Source: JAFGLP01 sp050014895
GTDB taxonomy: Bacteria > Chloroflexota > Dehalococcoidia > GIF9 > UBA5629
DNA length: 20,091 nt
Direction: 5' to 3'
Assembly (NCBI GenBank): GCA_050014895.1
Contig: JBEKCL010000038.1
Location: 1-20,091, forward strand
Part shown: positions 6,849 through 14,015 of the stretch, one piece after another
Layout of the letters: each line of letters begins with the position of its first letter
Numbering within the stretch: the stretch's first letter is position 1
Program-made: the position numbers and the translations under genes
The notes under the pieces: generated by a model
Databases searched by the model: none
What the model was told of the DNA's origin: nothing
Seen by the model: only the letters and a program-made list of their open reading frames with translations

Positions 6849-7463
6849 ATGCCACAGAATCTTTGGCTCTTCCTGATTTCTGCTGCCGGCATATCGCTAT
6901 CGGGTGTTATGCTGCCCGGACCGTTGACGGCAGCTACCATTGCAAGGGGATATAATGACAAGAATGCGGGCGCCTTGATCGGGCTTGGCCACGGAGTAAT
7001 CGAGATGCCCATCATAGCCCTTATCTACTTCGGCTTTACCTCGTATCTCACTATACCGGTCGTAAAGCAGGTTACGGGCGTAGCCGGCGGGCTATTACTG
7101 ATAGTCACAGGGTTAATAGTCTTTTTTACCTTCAAAAAGCCGGTGACAGGTTCGGCAGCCACCCCTTACGGCTCGCTGGTTACAGGCATGGTGATGACCG
7201 GCGGCAATCCTTACATTTATGTGTGGTGGGTGACAATCGGTGCGGCTCTGATAACCGGTGCGGTGGCTTTCGGAATATATGGAATAGTGCTTTTCGCTAT
7301 CGTGCATTGGTCGTGTGATATCATCTGGTCGCAGATAGTATCAATGACTGTATTTAAAACGAGGCACCTGTGGACCCCTGGAGTACAGAAGGTGATATTC
7401 GGAATCTGTGCGCTGGTGCTGATCGGGTTCGGACTCTGGTTTGGAATCTCAGTGTTTCTCTAG
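6849..7463 (+). CDS. LysE/RhtB-family exporter
   Basis: The 204-aa protein is very hydrophobic, with about six membrane segments (roughly 5-27, 41-64, 72-95, 124-145, 147-168 and 181-203). The N-terminal SGVMLPGPLTAATIARGY with PGP at 23-25 and the GHGVIE motif (47-52) are typical of the LysE superfamily, which exports amino acids and related small metabolites from the cytoplasm. The substrate cannot be told from sequence. The motif AAAAGG at 6835-6840 lies eight bases before the ATG. It may share a transcript with the gene upstream (40-bp gap) and converges on guaB3 with only 11 bp between the stop codons, with no clear terminator there. Confidence 0.85.
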   Translation: MPQNLWLFLISAAGISLSGVMLPGPLTAATIARGYNDKNAGALIGLGHGVIEMPIIALIYFGFTSYLTIPVVKQVTGVAGGLLLIVTGLIVFFTFKKPVTGSAATPYGSLVTGMVMTGGNPYIYVWWVTIGAALITGAVAFGIYGIVLFAIVHWSCDIIWSQIVSMTVFKTRHLWTPGVQKVIFGICALVLIGFGLWFGISVFL

Positions 7464-7474
7464 GAAACCTGGAA

Positions 7475-8620
7475 TCAGCAGCTTTGCTGCAAGGACTGGA
7501 AATACTTACCCTCGGTCTTGATGGAAGGAGCTATTACCAATTTAGCTTTCTGAAATTCCCTGATATTCAGTGCCCCGCATACACCCATAGCGTTTCGCAG
7601 AGCGCCTACATAGTTCTCAGTTCCGTCGGTGACATGTGACGGTCCGAACAAGATTTTTTCCAGCGGACCCTTAATTCCCGTTTTAATGCGTGTTCCCCTT
7701 GGAAGAGTTGCAGAAGGCTGTGACATGCCCCAGTGAAATCCTTTGCCCGGGGCTTCCTCTGCACGGGTCAGGATTGAACCGAATACGACGGCATCTGCGC
7801 CGGATGCGAACGCTTTGCACATATCGCTGCCGATGCGGATACCTCCGTCGGTGACGATTGAAACATACCTTCCAGTTTCTTTGAAATAAATGTCACGTGC
7901 TGCGGCACAATCAATGCTGGCAGTCACCTGCGGTACGCCGACTCCGAGTACTTCCCTGGTCGTGCAGGCCGCGCCCGGCCCGATGCCTACAAAAAGCCCG
8001 TCAATGCCGGTCCTCATCAGTTCAAGAGCTGCGCCGTATGTGACAGCGTTGCCGACCATGAGCGGTACACGAATTTGCCTGCATAAGTCGGTGAAACTAA
8101 GGCCTTTGTAACTTTTAGAGACATGCCGTGCGGTGGTGACTGTAGTCTGGACGATGATGATGTCAGCGCCAGCTTCTTCGGCCACCGGGGCCAGCCTTTT
8201 GGTAGTAGCAGGTATCAATGACACGGCGCAGACCGCTCCGGCTTTTTTAATCTTATGGATCCTTTTGGCTAAGAGGGAGTCCTTTATCGGCTCGCTATAG
8301 ACCTTTTGCATCAGTGCGGTGACTTCGCCGGCGGGGGCATTGATTATCTCATCCAAGATGGCCCTGGGGTCCTCGTATCTTACCTGTACCCCATCGCAGT
8401 TGAGTATGGGCAGACCGCCGGCTTTACTAAATAAAATAGCAAAATCGGAGTCAACCACTGCGTCCATGGCCGCTGCCACGATGGGGATTTTAAAGGTGAG
8501 GTCGCGGACTTTAAACTCAACGTTAGTCTGATCTGGATTTACAGTGACATCTCCGGGCACAATTGCCACTTCATCAAAACCGTAAGCCCTTTCGAGTTCT
8601 TTGAATTTAGGTATAGACAT
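7475..8620 (-). CDS. guaB3: GuaB3-type IMP dehydrogenase family protein lacking CBS domains
   Basis: The 381-aa protein is a (beta/alpha)8 IMPDH/GMP reductase-family enzyme. The catalytic loop GIGPGAACTTREVLGVGVPQ (residues 212-231) contains the nucleophile Cys219. AAMDAVVDSDFA (50-61) and SIVTDGGIRIGSD (254-266) match the conserved nucleotide-binding segments. The regulatory CBS pair found between strands of classical GuaB is absent, which fits the shorter GuaB3 class known from Actinobacteria, Cyanobacteria and Chloroflexota. The reaction would be NAD-dependent oxidation of IMP to XMP, or possibly the reverse-direction GMP reductase chemistry; sequence alone does not decide. GAGGTC lies upstream of the ATG, and a strong promoter sits at 8649-8678. 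The gene is monocistronic, converging on the exporter gene. Confidence 0.85.
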   Translation of the reverse strand: MSIPKFKELERAYGFDEVAIVPGDVTVNPDQTNVEFKVRDLTFKIPIVAAAMDAVVDSDFAILFSKAGGLPILNCDGVQVRYEDPRAILDEIINAPAGEVTALMQKVYSEPIKDSLLAKRIHKIKKAGAVCAVSLIPATTKRLAPVAEEAGADIIIVQTTVTTARHVSKSYKGLSFTDLCRQIRVPLMVGNAVTYGAALELMRTGIDGLFVGIGPGAACTTREVLGVGVPQVTASIDCAAARDIYFKETGRYVSIVTDGGIRIGSDMCKAFASGADAVVFGSILTRAEEAPGKGFHWGMSQPSATLPRGTRIKTGIKGPLEKILFGPSHVTDGTENYVGALRNAMGVCGALNIREFQKAKLVIAPSIKTEGKYFQSLQQSC

Positions 8621-8648
8621 ATTTGACCTCAGAAAGTGATTGTTGCAG

Positions 8649-8678
8649 ACTATATCAAAATAGAGTGTCTCAAGTCAA
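8649..8678 (-). promoter_or_regulatory. Predicted guaB3 promoter
   Basis: On the minus strand TTGACT (8678-8673) and TATAGT (8654-8649) are separated by 18 bp. Transcription would start near 8642, giving a leader of about 22 nt that includes the GAGGTC ribosome binding site. Confidence 0.65.
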
Positions 8679-8719
8679 GCCTGCAGATAGCGTGGTAGTG
8701 CATCATTTTCAAATTTCGC

Positions 8720-8725
8720 TATAAT
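8720..8725 (+). promoter_or_regulatory. Possible -10 element for the membrane protein gene
   Basis: A perfect TATAAT lies 38 bp upstream of the GTG at 8764. No good -35 element is visible at 16-18 bp, so this call is weak. Confidence 0.3.
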
Positions 8726-8763
8726 ATGTAACTCCCATGCGAAGTGGGGTAGAATAAAGACAC

Positions 8764-9333
8764 GTGAAAAAGAACTCAGAACTTGTCTGGGAATTTTCTG
8801 TCGCTTGGATTGCTTTTGCGGGGGGAGCCACATTGTTGGCTAATTATTTCCCCTTTATACCCACGTATGTTTTCGGCCTTCTATTTGTGGCAGGGTTTAT
8901 ATTCATGCTTGTTTCATTTGGTATAAGGCTATATGAGAATCAAAATCCAGTCATAATTGATTGGGCTATATTGTGTATCAATACATTGGAAGATACCCCA
9001 TCATTTGATATTACAATGGGATTTATCGCAAGAGAGAAAACAAATATAGATAATCACATATTTATTGAATTTCCCAAAGAATTAGATACCAAAATAAGAC
9101 AAATTGCATCTATTGAATCTCTTTGCGCATTAAAAGAACCATGGGATAATTTTGTTCCCATTGATGCGGGACAGTATCTTGAATTTAGCCCTAAAATAGC
9201 CTTTAATTTGCTTCCTTCCTGTGATAAAACTGCCATCAATAGCATTGATTTTAGCCACACGAAAATAAAATTAAGGTGGTCGGTAATAGGCCAACGTCAC
9301 AAATATACAAAATTAGATATCGTACGAATTTAA
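8764..9333 (+). CDS. Hypothetical protein with two N-terminal membrane segments
   Basis: The 189-aa product starts at a GTG. Residues about 10-29 and 33-53 are hydrophobic and likely form a membrane hairpin, leaving a soluble C-terminal region of about 135 residues that looks beta-rich (FDITMGFIAREK, HIFIEFPKEL, IKLRWSVIGQR). I do not recognise a family. The sequence is AT-richer than neighbouring core genes, and the ribosome binding site is poor (a GGGGT about 15 bases upstream). It sits next to a transposase remnant and a toxin-antitoxin pair, so it is probably an accessory gene acquired with that patch. An envelope role is inferred only from the membrane segments. Confidence 0.65.
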   Translation: MKKNSELVWEFSVAWIAFAGGATLLANYFPFIPTYVFGLLFVAGFIFMLVSFGIRLYENQNPVIIDWAILCINTLEDTPSFDITMGFIAREKTNIDNHIFIEFPKELDTKIRQIASIESLCALKEPWDNFVPIDAGQYLEFSPKIAFNLLPSCDKTAINSIDFSHTKIKLRWSVIGQRHKYTKLDIVRI

Positions 9334-9500
9334 TTAGCCTTTCCTAAATATGGGTATTTGATATTTACGATCTCCTCAGTAGTCCAGATGTGATCTGTAA
9401 TCCCTGATGCCATCGCTGGTGTTCTTGGGTATGGTGTAGCCAACGTTCTATGTGTCTTAACAAAGTTATTGTTAATAGGCAGGGCATGAAATAATGGACA
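9330..9500 (-). pseudogene. C-terminal remnant of an IS-type transposase
   Basis: On the minus strand the frame ending at 9330 contains NFVKTHRTL followed by RTPAMASGITDHIWTTEEIV. This matches from memory the C-terminal signature of a group of DDE transposases (NF..xHxTL..TPAMAxGLTDHxWxxEEL). Only about 50 residues survive; the DDE catalytic core is missing, and upstream the frame runs into the hicAB promoter region. No terminal inverted repeat of the element could be found. The stop codon overlaps the end of the gene at 8764-9333 on the other strand, so the element has been trimmed on both sides. Confidence 0.6.
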
Positions 9501-9522
9501 AGAACCAGGGGGATTGTCTCGC

Positions 9523-9551
9523 TTGATAAATGGTATCATTAGTGATACTAT
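9523..9551 (+). promoter_or_regulatory. Predicted hicAB promoter
   Basis: TTGATA (9523-9528) and TACTAT (9546-9551) are separated by 17 bp. Transcription would begin around 9557-9559, at or next to the ATG at 9559, so a leaderless message is likely. A palindrome (9533-9548) lies across the spacer and -10 element. Confidence 0.55.
9533..9548. promoter_or_regulatory. Palindromic operator in the hicAB promoter
   Basis: GTATCA and TGATAC form a perfect six-base inverted repeat around TTAG. The position within the promoter and the ribbon-helix-helix domain of the HicB protein encoded downstream suggest autorepression by HicB. Binding is inferred from family knowledge. Confidence 0.55.
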
Positions 9552-9558
9552 AACGTCA

Positions 9559-9833
9559 ATGACGGGTTCCATAGAGAAAATAATTAAACAGATGTCAAGG
9601 AACCCAAGGAATGTTAGCTATCCTGACCTTTGCAAAGTTTGCAAACACTATTTTGGGAGCCACGGCAGGAGAGCAGTAGCCATTGTATATATAAAACACC
9701 GTGGCGGGGCGACCCTAGAATAAATATTCAAAACGACAAAGGGAAGGCAAAGGCATATCAAGTTAGGCAAGTATTGCAGGCTATAGACACGCTGGAGGCA
9801 CAAAATGGCAACAAAGCTGATAAAACAAACTGA
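9559..9833 (+). pseudogene. hicA: HicA-type mRNA interferase toxin, frameshifted
   Basis: Two overlapping frames together make one HicA. The first (from ATG 9559) reads MTGSIEKIIKQMSRNPRNVS and continues to CKHYFG at 9657. The second continues EPRQESSSHCIYKTPW, GDPRINIQN and AKAYQVRQVLQAIDTLE to the stop at 9831-9833. Stepping back one base after GGG (9655-9657) gives the family consensus YFGEPRQ exactly, so one base, probably a G, is missing from that run. The rebuilt protein is 91 aa, normal for this HicA class, and includes the catalytic His of the SSH motif. In the sequence as given, the first frame stops at 9723. The toxin, an RNA-cleaving double-stranded RNA-binding-fold protein, is probably inactive unless the base loss is a sequencing error. 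An upstream TTG at 9514 is an unlikely start because it precedes the predicted promoter. Confidence 0.85.
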
Positions 9834-10149
9834 CTATTATACCTATCGAATTACTTGGTCTAACGAAGATCGGGAATATGTGGGCTTGTGTGCTGAGTTC
9901 CCTAGCTTAAGCTGGCTAGATAAGACCCAAGAAGAAGCATTGCAGGGTATACGCAAATTGGTAGCAGAAGCCGTTTCAGATATGAAATCTAATAATGAAA
10001 ATATTCCTCAGCCACTTGCACTTAAACGCTATTCGGGCAAATTTATGGTCCGTATACCCCCGAATATACATAGAGATATTGCTATACAGGCAGCAGAGGC
10101 TAGGGTTAGTATCAATCGTGTTGTCAGTGCTAAATTGGCTATAAAGTGA
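9805..10149 (+). CDS. hicB: HicB-type antitoxin
   Basis: The 114-aa protein has the two-part HicB layout. Residues about 10-75 (YRITWSNEDREYVGLCAEFP and EALQGIRKLVAEAV) form the partial RNase H-like domain that binds and blocks HicA. Residues about 82-113 (YSGKFMVRIPPNIHRDIAIQ, then INRVVSAKLA) form a ribbon-helix-helix DNA-binding domain. The ATG overlaps the end of hicA by 29 bp and is preceded by GGAGG at 9794-9798 with six bases of spacing, so it can be translated independently of the broken toxin frame. It probably represses its own promoter through the palindrome at 9533-9548. The gene is intact, consistent with loss of toxin first, with the antitoxin kept. Confidence 0.9.
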   Translation: MATKLIKQTDYYTYRITWSNEDREYVGLCAEFPSLSWLDKTQEEALQGIRKLVAEAVSDMKSNNENIPQPLALKRYSGKFMVRIPPNIHRDIAIQAAEARVSINRVVSAKLAIK

Positions 10150-10201
10150 AGTAATTACCTGCCTAGCGCCACAGCATTGGGGTTATTGCATCTCAAGCGA
10201 A

Positions 10202-10230
10202 TTGACTTCGTATTCTCCTCAACCTATACT
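10202..10230 (+). promoter_or_regulatory. Predicted promoter of the acetyltransferase gene
   Basis: TTGACT (10202-10207) and TATACT (10225-10230) are separated by exactly 17 bp. Transcription would begin near 10237, about 38 nt before the ATG at 10275. Confidence 0.6.
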
Positions 10231-10274
10231 TGCACTTTGTCCTTGGATTAGTTTTTAAGCGGCTGATGTGAAGT

Positions 10275-11066
10275 ATGAAAGAAATTGAACTGCTCAGGTT
10301 GGCAGATCTGAATCTCATCGAGTTCTGGCGCGAGAGTTCGAAATGGATTCCGAATACCGAGATTCTTGAGACCCACGAAACTGTATTCATTGATTCATGC
10401 ATCGAATTTCCTGGTTGCAGCCTTGTTTTCAATCTTTCGAAAGATTCGATTGAACAGCCTGCAGAATTTTTAACTCGCTCCAAAGCTTATTTCTCCAGTA
10501 GAAAGCGCGGTTTTTCACTTTTACTGCGGGGGCACTGTGACCAGAATATAATTCAATACTGTAAAGACCAAAAAATATTCCTGGTTGGAGAGCAACCCGG
10601 CATGGTGCTGGATGGGAAAGCGAAAGGCGGAGAGGCTCCTACCGGAGCGGAGTTACGCTGGGTAAATAACGCTACGGGATTGCAGGACTATAAGGCGGTT
10701 GCAGCAGAAGCCTTTATGGACCTGGCCTTCCCCCGTGAGGTCAGTGAGAGTTATTTTACATATGCTGAGCGCGTGTTAAGTCCGTTCTCCATATTGGCGA
10801 CAGTCTATTATAATGGGGAGGCTTCGTGCTGTGCTATGGCTTTGCTTAGTCACGGCATCGCCGGAGTCTATTGGGTGGGCACGACCAGGAAAGCCCGGGG
10901 CAAGGGATTGGCTAAATACTGTGTGCAGGAAGTCAGCAACGCTGCAATTGACCTGGGCGCACGTAAGGTAGTCCTTCAGGCAAGCAAGTACGGAAGTCCG
11001 GTATATCCGAAGATAGGCTACCGTGAATTCACAACTTATCCTCACTTTATTTGCGCCAGCAAATAA
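10275..11066 (+). CDS. GNAT-family N-acetyltransferase
   Basis: The 263-aa protein carries a GNAT fold in its C-terminal half. Residues about 184-260 contain strand beta4 (GVYWVGTT), the acetyl-CoA pyrophosphate loop RKARGKGLA (205-213), and the later SPVYPKIGYREF typical of GNAT motif B. The N-terminal 120 residues are a separate region without a motif I recognise, possibly a degenerate second GNAT domain. The substrate is unknown; small molecules, peptides and protein N-termini are all possible. The start is the ATG at 10275, with only a weak TGAAG ribosome binding site. It has its own promoter at 10202-10230 and lies 94 bp ahead of rsmI, so some read-through into that operon is possible. 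Confidence 0.8.
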   Translation: MKEIELLRLADLNLIEFWRESSKWIPNTEILETHETVFIDSCIEFPGCSLVFNLSKDSIEQPAEFLTRSKAYFSSRKRGFSLLLRGHCDQNIIQYCKDQKIFLVGEQPGMVLDGKAKGGEAPTGAELRWVNNATGLQDYKAVAAEAFMDLAFPREVSESYFTYAERVLSPFSILATVYYNGEASCCAMALLSHGIAGVYWVGTTRKARGKGLAKYCVQEVSNAAIDLGARKVVLQASKYGSPVYPKIGYREFTTYPHFICASK

Positions 11067-11142
11067 GCGGATGTTAAGGGAAAGCAAATGCTGACACAGG
11101 TGCGGCACGAGCGGCATGTAGACCCATGAGTTCAACTTGAGC

Positions 11143-11148
11143 TATAAT
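11143..11148 (+). promoter_or_regulatory. Possible -10 element of the rsmI operon
   Basis: A perfect TATAAT lies 12 bp before the GTG at 11161, so transcription would start only a few bases ahead of it. No convincing -35 element is present. If real, it rules out the TTG at 11137 as the start codon. Confidence 0.35.
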
Positions 11149-11160
11149 TATTCGGTAATT

Positions 11161-11874
11161 GTGCCTGTCTTGTATGTAATCGCCACCCCTATCGGTAATC
11201 TGGAAGATATCACACTGAGGGCTCTGCGCGTGCTGGGTGAGGTGCAGTTGATAGCTGCTGAGGATACCCGTACCGCGAGAAAACTTCTTAACAGGTACAA
11301 CATTAAAACACGTTTGACGAGCTATTTTGAGCATAACAAAAGGATGAAAATGCCAGTGCTGTTGGAAATGTTAGAGGAACAAGATATAGCCTTGATTTCT
11401 GAGGCTGGAATGCCGGGGATAAGCGATCCCGGCTACGAATTGATCAAAGCTGCCATAGAGAAGGATATCCAGGTAGTAGCATTGCCGGGAAGTTCCGCAG
11501 TGACGACGGCCCTGGCTGTGAGTGGGTTACCGGCAGACCAGTTCGTTTACCTGGGTTTTCTACCGCGCAAGAAAGGTGAGAAAAGAACGCTGATGGCTTC
11601 AGTAAAAGATGAGCCTCGCACGCTTTTATGCTTCGAATCACCATACAGGGTGGTTGACTCGTTTGTAGCGATGCTGGAAGTGCTGGGAGACAGGAATGTG
11701 GCAGTATGCCGCGAGATGACGAAATTACATGAAGAAGTTTTTCGCGGGCCTCTGAGCAGTGCGGTCAAGCATTTTCAGAAGCCCAGGGGCGAGTTTACGA
11801 TAGTAATTCAAGGGACTGGAGATATAAAGAAATCCCTGCGTAAAGCAAGGGAAAAATCTAATTTGGGAGTTTAA
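11161..11874 (+). CDS. rsmI: 16S rRNA (cytidine(1402)-2'-O)-methyltransferase RsmI
   Basis: The product is a tetrapyrrole-methylase-fold SAM-dependent enzyme that 2'-O-methylates C1402 in the 16S rRNA decoding centre. The family signature is complete: YVIATPIGNLEDIT at the N-terminus, AAEDTRTAR, SEAGMPGISDPGY, LPGSSAVTTALAVSGLP, FLPRKKGEK, ESPYRVV and REMTKLHEEVFRG. I chose the GTG at 11161 (237 aa) because family members begin a few residues before this first strand; the frame is also open back to a TTG at 11137. No Shine-Dalgarno sequence precedes it. The protein is shorter than the E. coli enzyme (about 285 aa) and lacks its C-terminal extension. The zinc-ribbon gene begins two bases after the stop. 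Confidence 0.9.
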   Translation: MPVLYVIATPIGNLEDITLRALRVLGEVQLIAAEDTRTARKLLNRYNIKTRLTSYFEHNKRMKMPVLLEMLEEQDIALISEAGMPGISDPGYELIKAAIEKDIQVVALPGSSAVTTALAVSGLPADQFVYLGFLPRKKGEKRTLMASVKDEPRTLLCFESPYRVVDSFVAMLEVLGDRNVAVCREMTKLHEEVFRGPLSSAVKHFQKPRGEFTIVIQGTGDIKKSLRKAREKSNLGV

Positions 11875-11876
11875 TT

Positions 11877-12314
11877 ATGCAGCAAAGATTTCGCAGAGGC
11901 GCAATTTCAATAGGTCCGGGCAAATGTAGTGCATGTGAACGTACAATGCAACATGGTGAGACCTACCTGTCCATAGATGAGAAACCGTCAGACAAGCTGA
12001 AAGAAGAGACAATCTTCATGGATGATATAGAATGCTCCGAGTGCGGTAATCAGCTGGCGAACGGTGAGGAATACCTGTTTGTCCTGGATGGTGACAGTGA
12101 GAAATGCTATTGCCATTCCTGCTATAAAAAGAAGGGCGGCGAAACTTTTAAGAAGAAGAACATGGGTGTACTGGTCAAATACAAAAAGACCAGGGAAGAG
12201 AGTAGTGACCTGCGTTTTTGCGTTGAGTGTTGCGAAAAACGCAAAGCAGGTATGGAAAGGAAAGAAAAGGGTGAAAAATTGTTCACCTTTTTCCCCACCA
12301 GGACCGGAAAATAA
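11877..12314 (+). CDS. Cys-rich zinc-ribbon protein of unknown function
   Basis: The 145-aa protein contains Cys pairs at 17/20 (CSAC) and 53/56 (CSEC), a Cys-Cys-His-Cys set at 77-82 (CYCHSC), and Cys115, 118 and 119 (CVECC). These could hold two zinc ions in ribbon or treble-clef folds. The segments between are charged and Lys/Glu-rich. There is no signal peptide or membrane segment, so it should be cytoplasmic. GGGAG at 11865-11869, seven bases before the ATG, is a good ribosome binding site and lies inside the end of rsmI. Its place between rsmI and metG suggests a role linked to translation or RNA binding, but this is guilt by association; I do not recognise the family. Confidence 0.75.
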   Translation: MQQRFRRGAISIGPGKCSACERTMQHGETYLSIDEKPSDKLKEETIFMDDIECSECGNQLANGEEYLFVLDGDSEKCYCHSCYKKKGGETFKKKNMGVLVKYKKTREESSDLRFCVECCEKRKAGMERKEKGEKLFTFFPTRTGK

Positions 12315-12327
12315 ATCCAATTCACTT

Positions 12328-12333
12328 GGGGAG
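12328..12333 (+). promoter_or_regulatory. Ribosome binding site that decides the metG start
   Basis: GGGGAG lies eight bases before the TTG at 12342. The upstream in-frame GTG at 12333 overlaps this site and cannot use it, so TTG is the better start. Confidence 0.65.
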
Positions 12334-12341
12334 TGTGCCAA

Positions 12342-14015
12342 TTGCCAGAAAATATACTTGTAGCTGTCGCATGGCCTTATGCTAATGGGTCTTTGCACCT
12401 GGGCCATATAGCCGGGGCATATTTGCCGGCTGATATTTTTGCGCGGTATCACAGATTGAAGGGAAACAATGTAATAATGGTTTCTGGCAGCGATGAGCAT
12501 GGCACGCCTATAACGCTCAGGGCGGAACAGGAAGGGATTTCCCCCGCAGAAGTAGCGACAAAATATCACAGGGAGTTCCTGGAAAGCTGGCAAAAACTTG
12601 GTATAACCTTCGATTTATTTACTACTACAGACACTGAAAACCATGCTGCGGTGACGCATGATATATTTCTGCGCCTGCTTGAGAAAGGTTATATCTATAA
12701 GGACTCAATGGCACAGGCCTATTGCCCAAACTGCAAGCGGTCCCTGCCGGACAGGTATGTTGAAGGGAAATGCCCAAACTGTGGATTTGAGGGAGCACGT
12801 GGTGATCAGTGCGACCAGTGCGGCAGGACATTGAATCCAAGCGATCTGATAAATGTACACTGCCGTACCTGCGGAGCGACGCCGAATTTTGAGATGTCCG
12901 AGCATTTTTTCTTGAAGCTGAGTGCGTTTGAAGAACAACTTCGGCAATGGGTGGGCGCCAAGACAGAATGGCGCCAAAACGTGCAGAATTTTACTATGGC
13001 CTTCCTGGAAGGTGGCTTGAAGGACAGGGCAATTACTCGGGATATAGAGTGGGGTGTTACCGTGCCTTTACCAGGTTACGAAAAAAAACGTATTTACGTA
13101 TGGTTTGAAGCTGTTATAGGTTATCTGTCAGCCAGTAAAGAATGGGCGGCACAGCACGGTAACAAGGATGGCTGGAAACCCTATTGGACCGGAGAAAACA
13201 AAGCGTTTTACTTTATAGGCAAAGATAATATTCCGTTCCATACCATAATCTGGCCTGCCATGTTGATGGGGTATGGTGATCTAAACTTGCCTTATGATGT
13301 GCCGGCCAACGAGTTCCTGACAATCGAAGGGAAAAAACTGTCAACCAGCCGGAACTGGGCTGTATGGCTGCCCGAATACCTGGAGCGCTATGACCCGGAC
13401 CCCCTGCGATATTATCTTTCGATTAATATGCCTGAAACAGGCGATGCTGATTTCTCATGGCACGAGTTCCTCAGAAAAAATAACGATGAACTGGTTGCTA
13501 CTTACGGCAACCTGGTTAACCGTGTACTCACCTTTACTAACCGTAACTTTAACGCGGCTGTCCCTGATCCCGGCGAGTTGGACGAAGTAAGCAAAGGTCT
13601 GCTGCAAAAAGCCCGCAATACACTCAATGACGTAGACAGGAAGCTATACCGCTGTCATTTCAAAGAAGCTCTAAAGCTGTCAATGGCCCTGGCACAGGAT
13701 GTTAACCGGTACCTTGATGACACTGCGCCATGGAAGATGATTAAACAGGACAGGCAGGCTGCAGGCCGGTCTGTTTATACGGCTATAGGCGCAATATCCG
13801 CCTTGAAAACGCTGCTGTACCCGTTCCTGCCATTTACTTCGCAGAAGCTACATAATTTCCTGGGTTTCGAGGGTGACATTCGCGAAGCCGGCTGGAGTCT
13901 ACAGCTACCTTTAGCTGGTCAGAAACTACCACTGCCGCAGGCCCTTTTTGTAAAGCTGGAAGATAAAATAGTAGAGGAGGAAGTGGCGCGGATGAAAGGC
14001 GGGGGTGTCTCATGA
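12342..14015 (+). CDS. metG: Methionyl-tRNA synthetase
   Basis: This class I synthetase charges tRNA(Met) with methionine in the cytoplasm. From the TTG start the protein is 557 aa. The HIGH motif appears as HLGH at 19-22 after PYANGS, and the KMSKS loop is the variant KLSTS at 332-336. Between them are four CxxC knuckles (Cys128/131, 144/147, 157/160 and 174/177), able to bind two zinc ions as in the double-knuckle MetRS group. The anticodon-binding helical domain (about 385-530) includes WKMIKQDR. The C-terminal EMAPII-like tRNA-binding domain found in some MetRS is absent, so the length is near the minimal form. Its stop overlaps the next start codon by four bases (ATGA), so the prenyl synthase is translationally coupled. 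Confidence 0.95.
   Translation: MPENILVAVAWPYANGSLHLGHIAGAYLPADIFARYHRLKGNNVIMVSGSDEHGTPITLRAEQEGISPAEVATKYHREFLESWQKLGITFDLFTTTDTENHAAVTHDIFLRLLEKGYIYKDSMAQAYCPNCKRSLPDRYVEGKCPNCGFEGARGDQCDQCGRTLNPSDLINVHCRTCGATPNFEMSEHFFLKLSAFEEQLRQWVGAKTEWRQNVQNFTMAFLEGGLKDRAITRDIEWGVTVPLPGYEKKRIYVWFEAVIGYLSASKEWAAQHGNKDGWKPYWTGENKAFYFIGKDNIPFHTIIWPAMLMGYGDLNLPYDVPANEFLTIEGKKLSTSRNWAVWLPEYLERYDPDPLRYYLSINMPETGDADFSWHEFLRKNNDELVATYGNLVNRVLTFTNRNFNAAVPDPGELDEVSKGLLQKARNTLNDVDRKLYRCHFKEALKLSMALAQDVNRYLDDTAPWKMIKQDRQAAGRSVYTAIGAISALKTLLYPFLPFTSQKLHNFLGFEGDIREAGWSLQLPLAGQKLPLPQALFVKLEDKIVEEEVARMKGGGVS

Noticed and set aside
6431..7015. Minus-strand frame of 194 codons with a long Pro-Ser repeat
   Set aside because: The Pro-Ser run is just the complement of the Gly-Asp coding repeat, and the frame overlaps two better supported genes.
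9514..9558. TTG at 9514 as the hicA start
   Set aside because: It would lie upstream of the predicted promoter and adds residues not seen in the HicA family; ATG 9559 fits better.
9651..9660. Programmed -1 ribosomal frameshifting in hicA
   Set aside because: The TTTTGGG stretch does not fit a slippery X-XXY-YYZ heptamer in the reading frame, because the Gly tRNA would mispair on TGG; base loss is simpler.
8668..10197. TCTCAAG direct repeats flanking the accessory patch as attachment sites
   Set aside because: Seven bases are too short to exceed chance over this distance, and no integrase is present.
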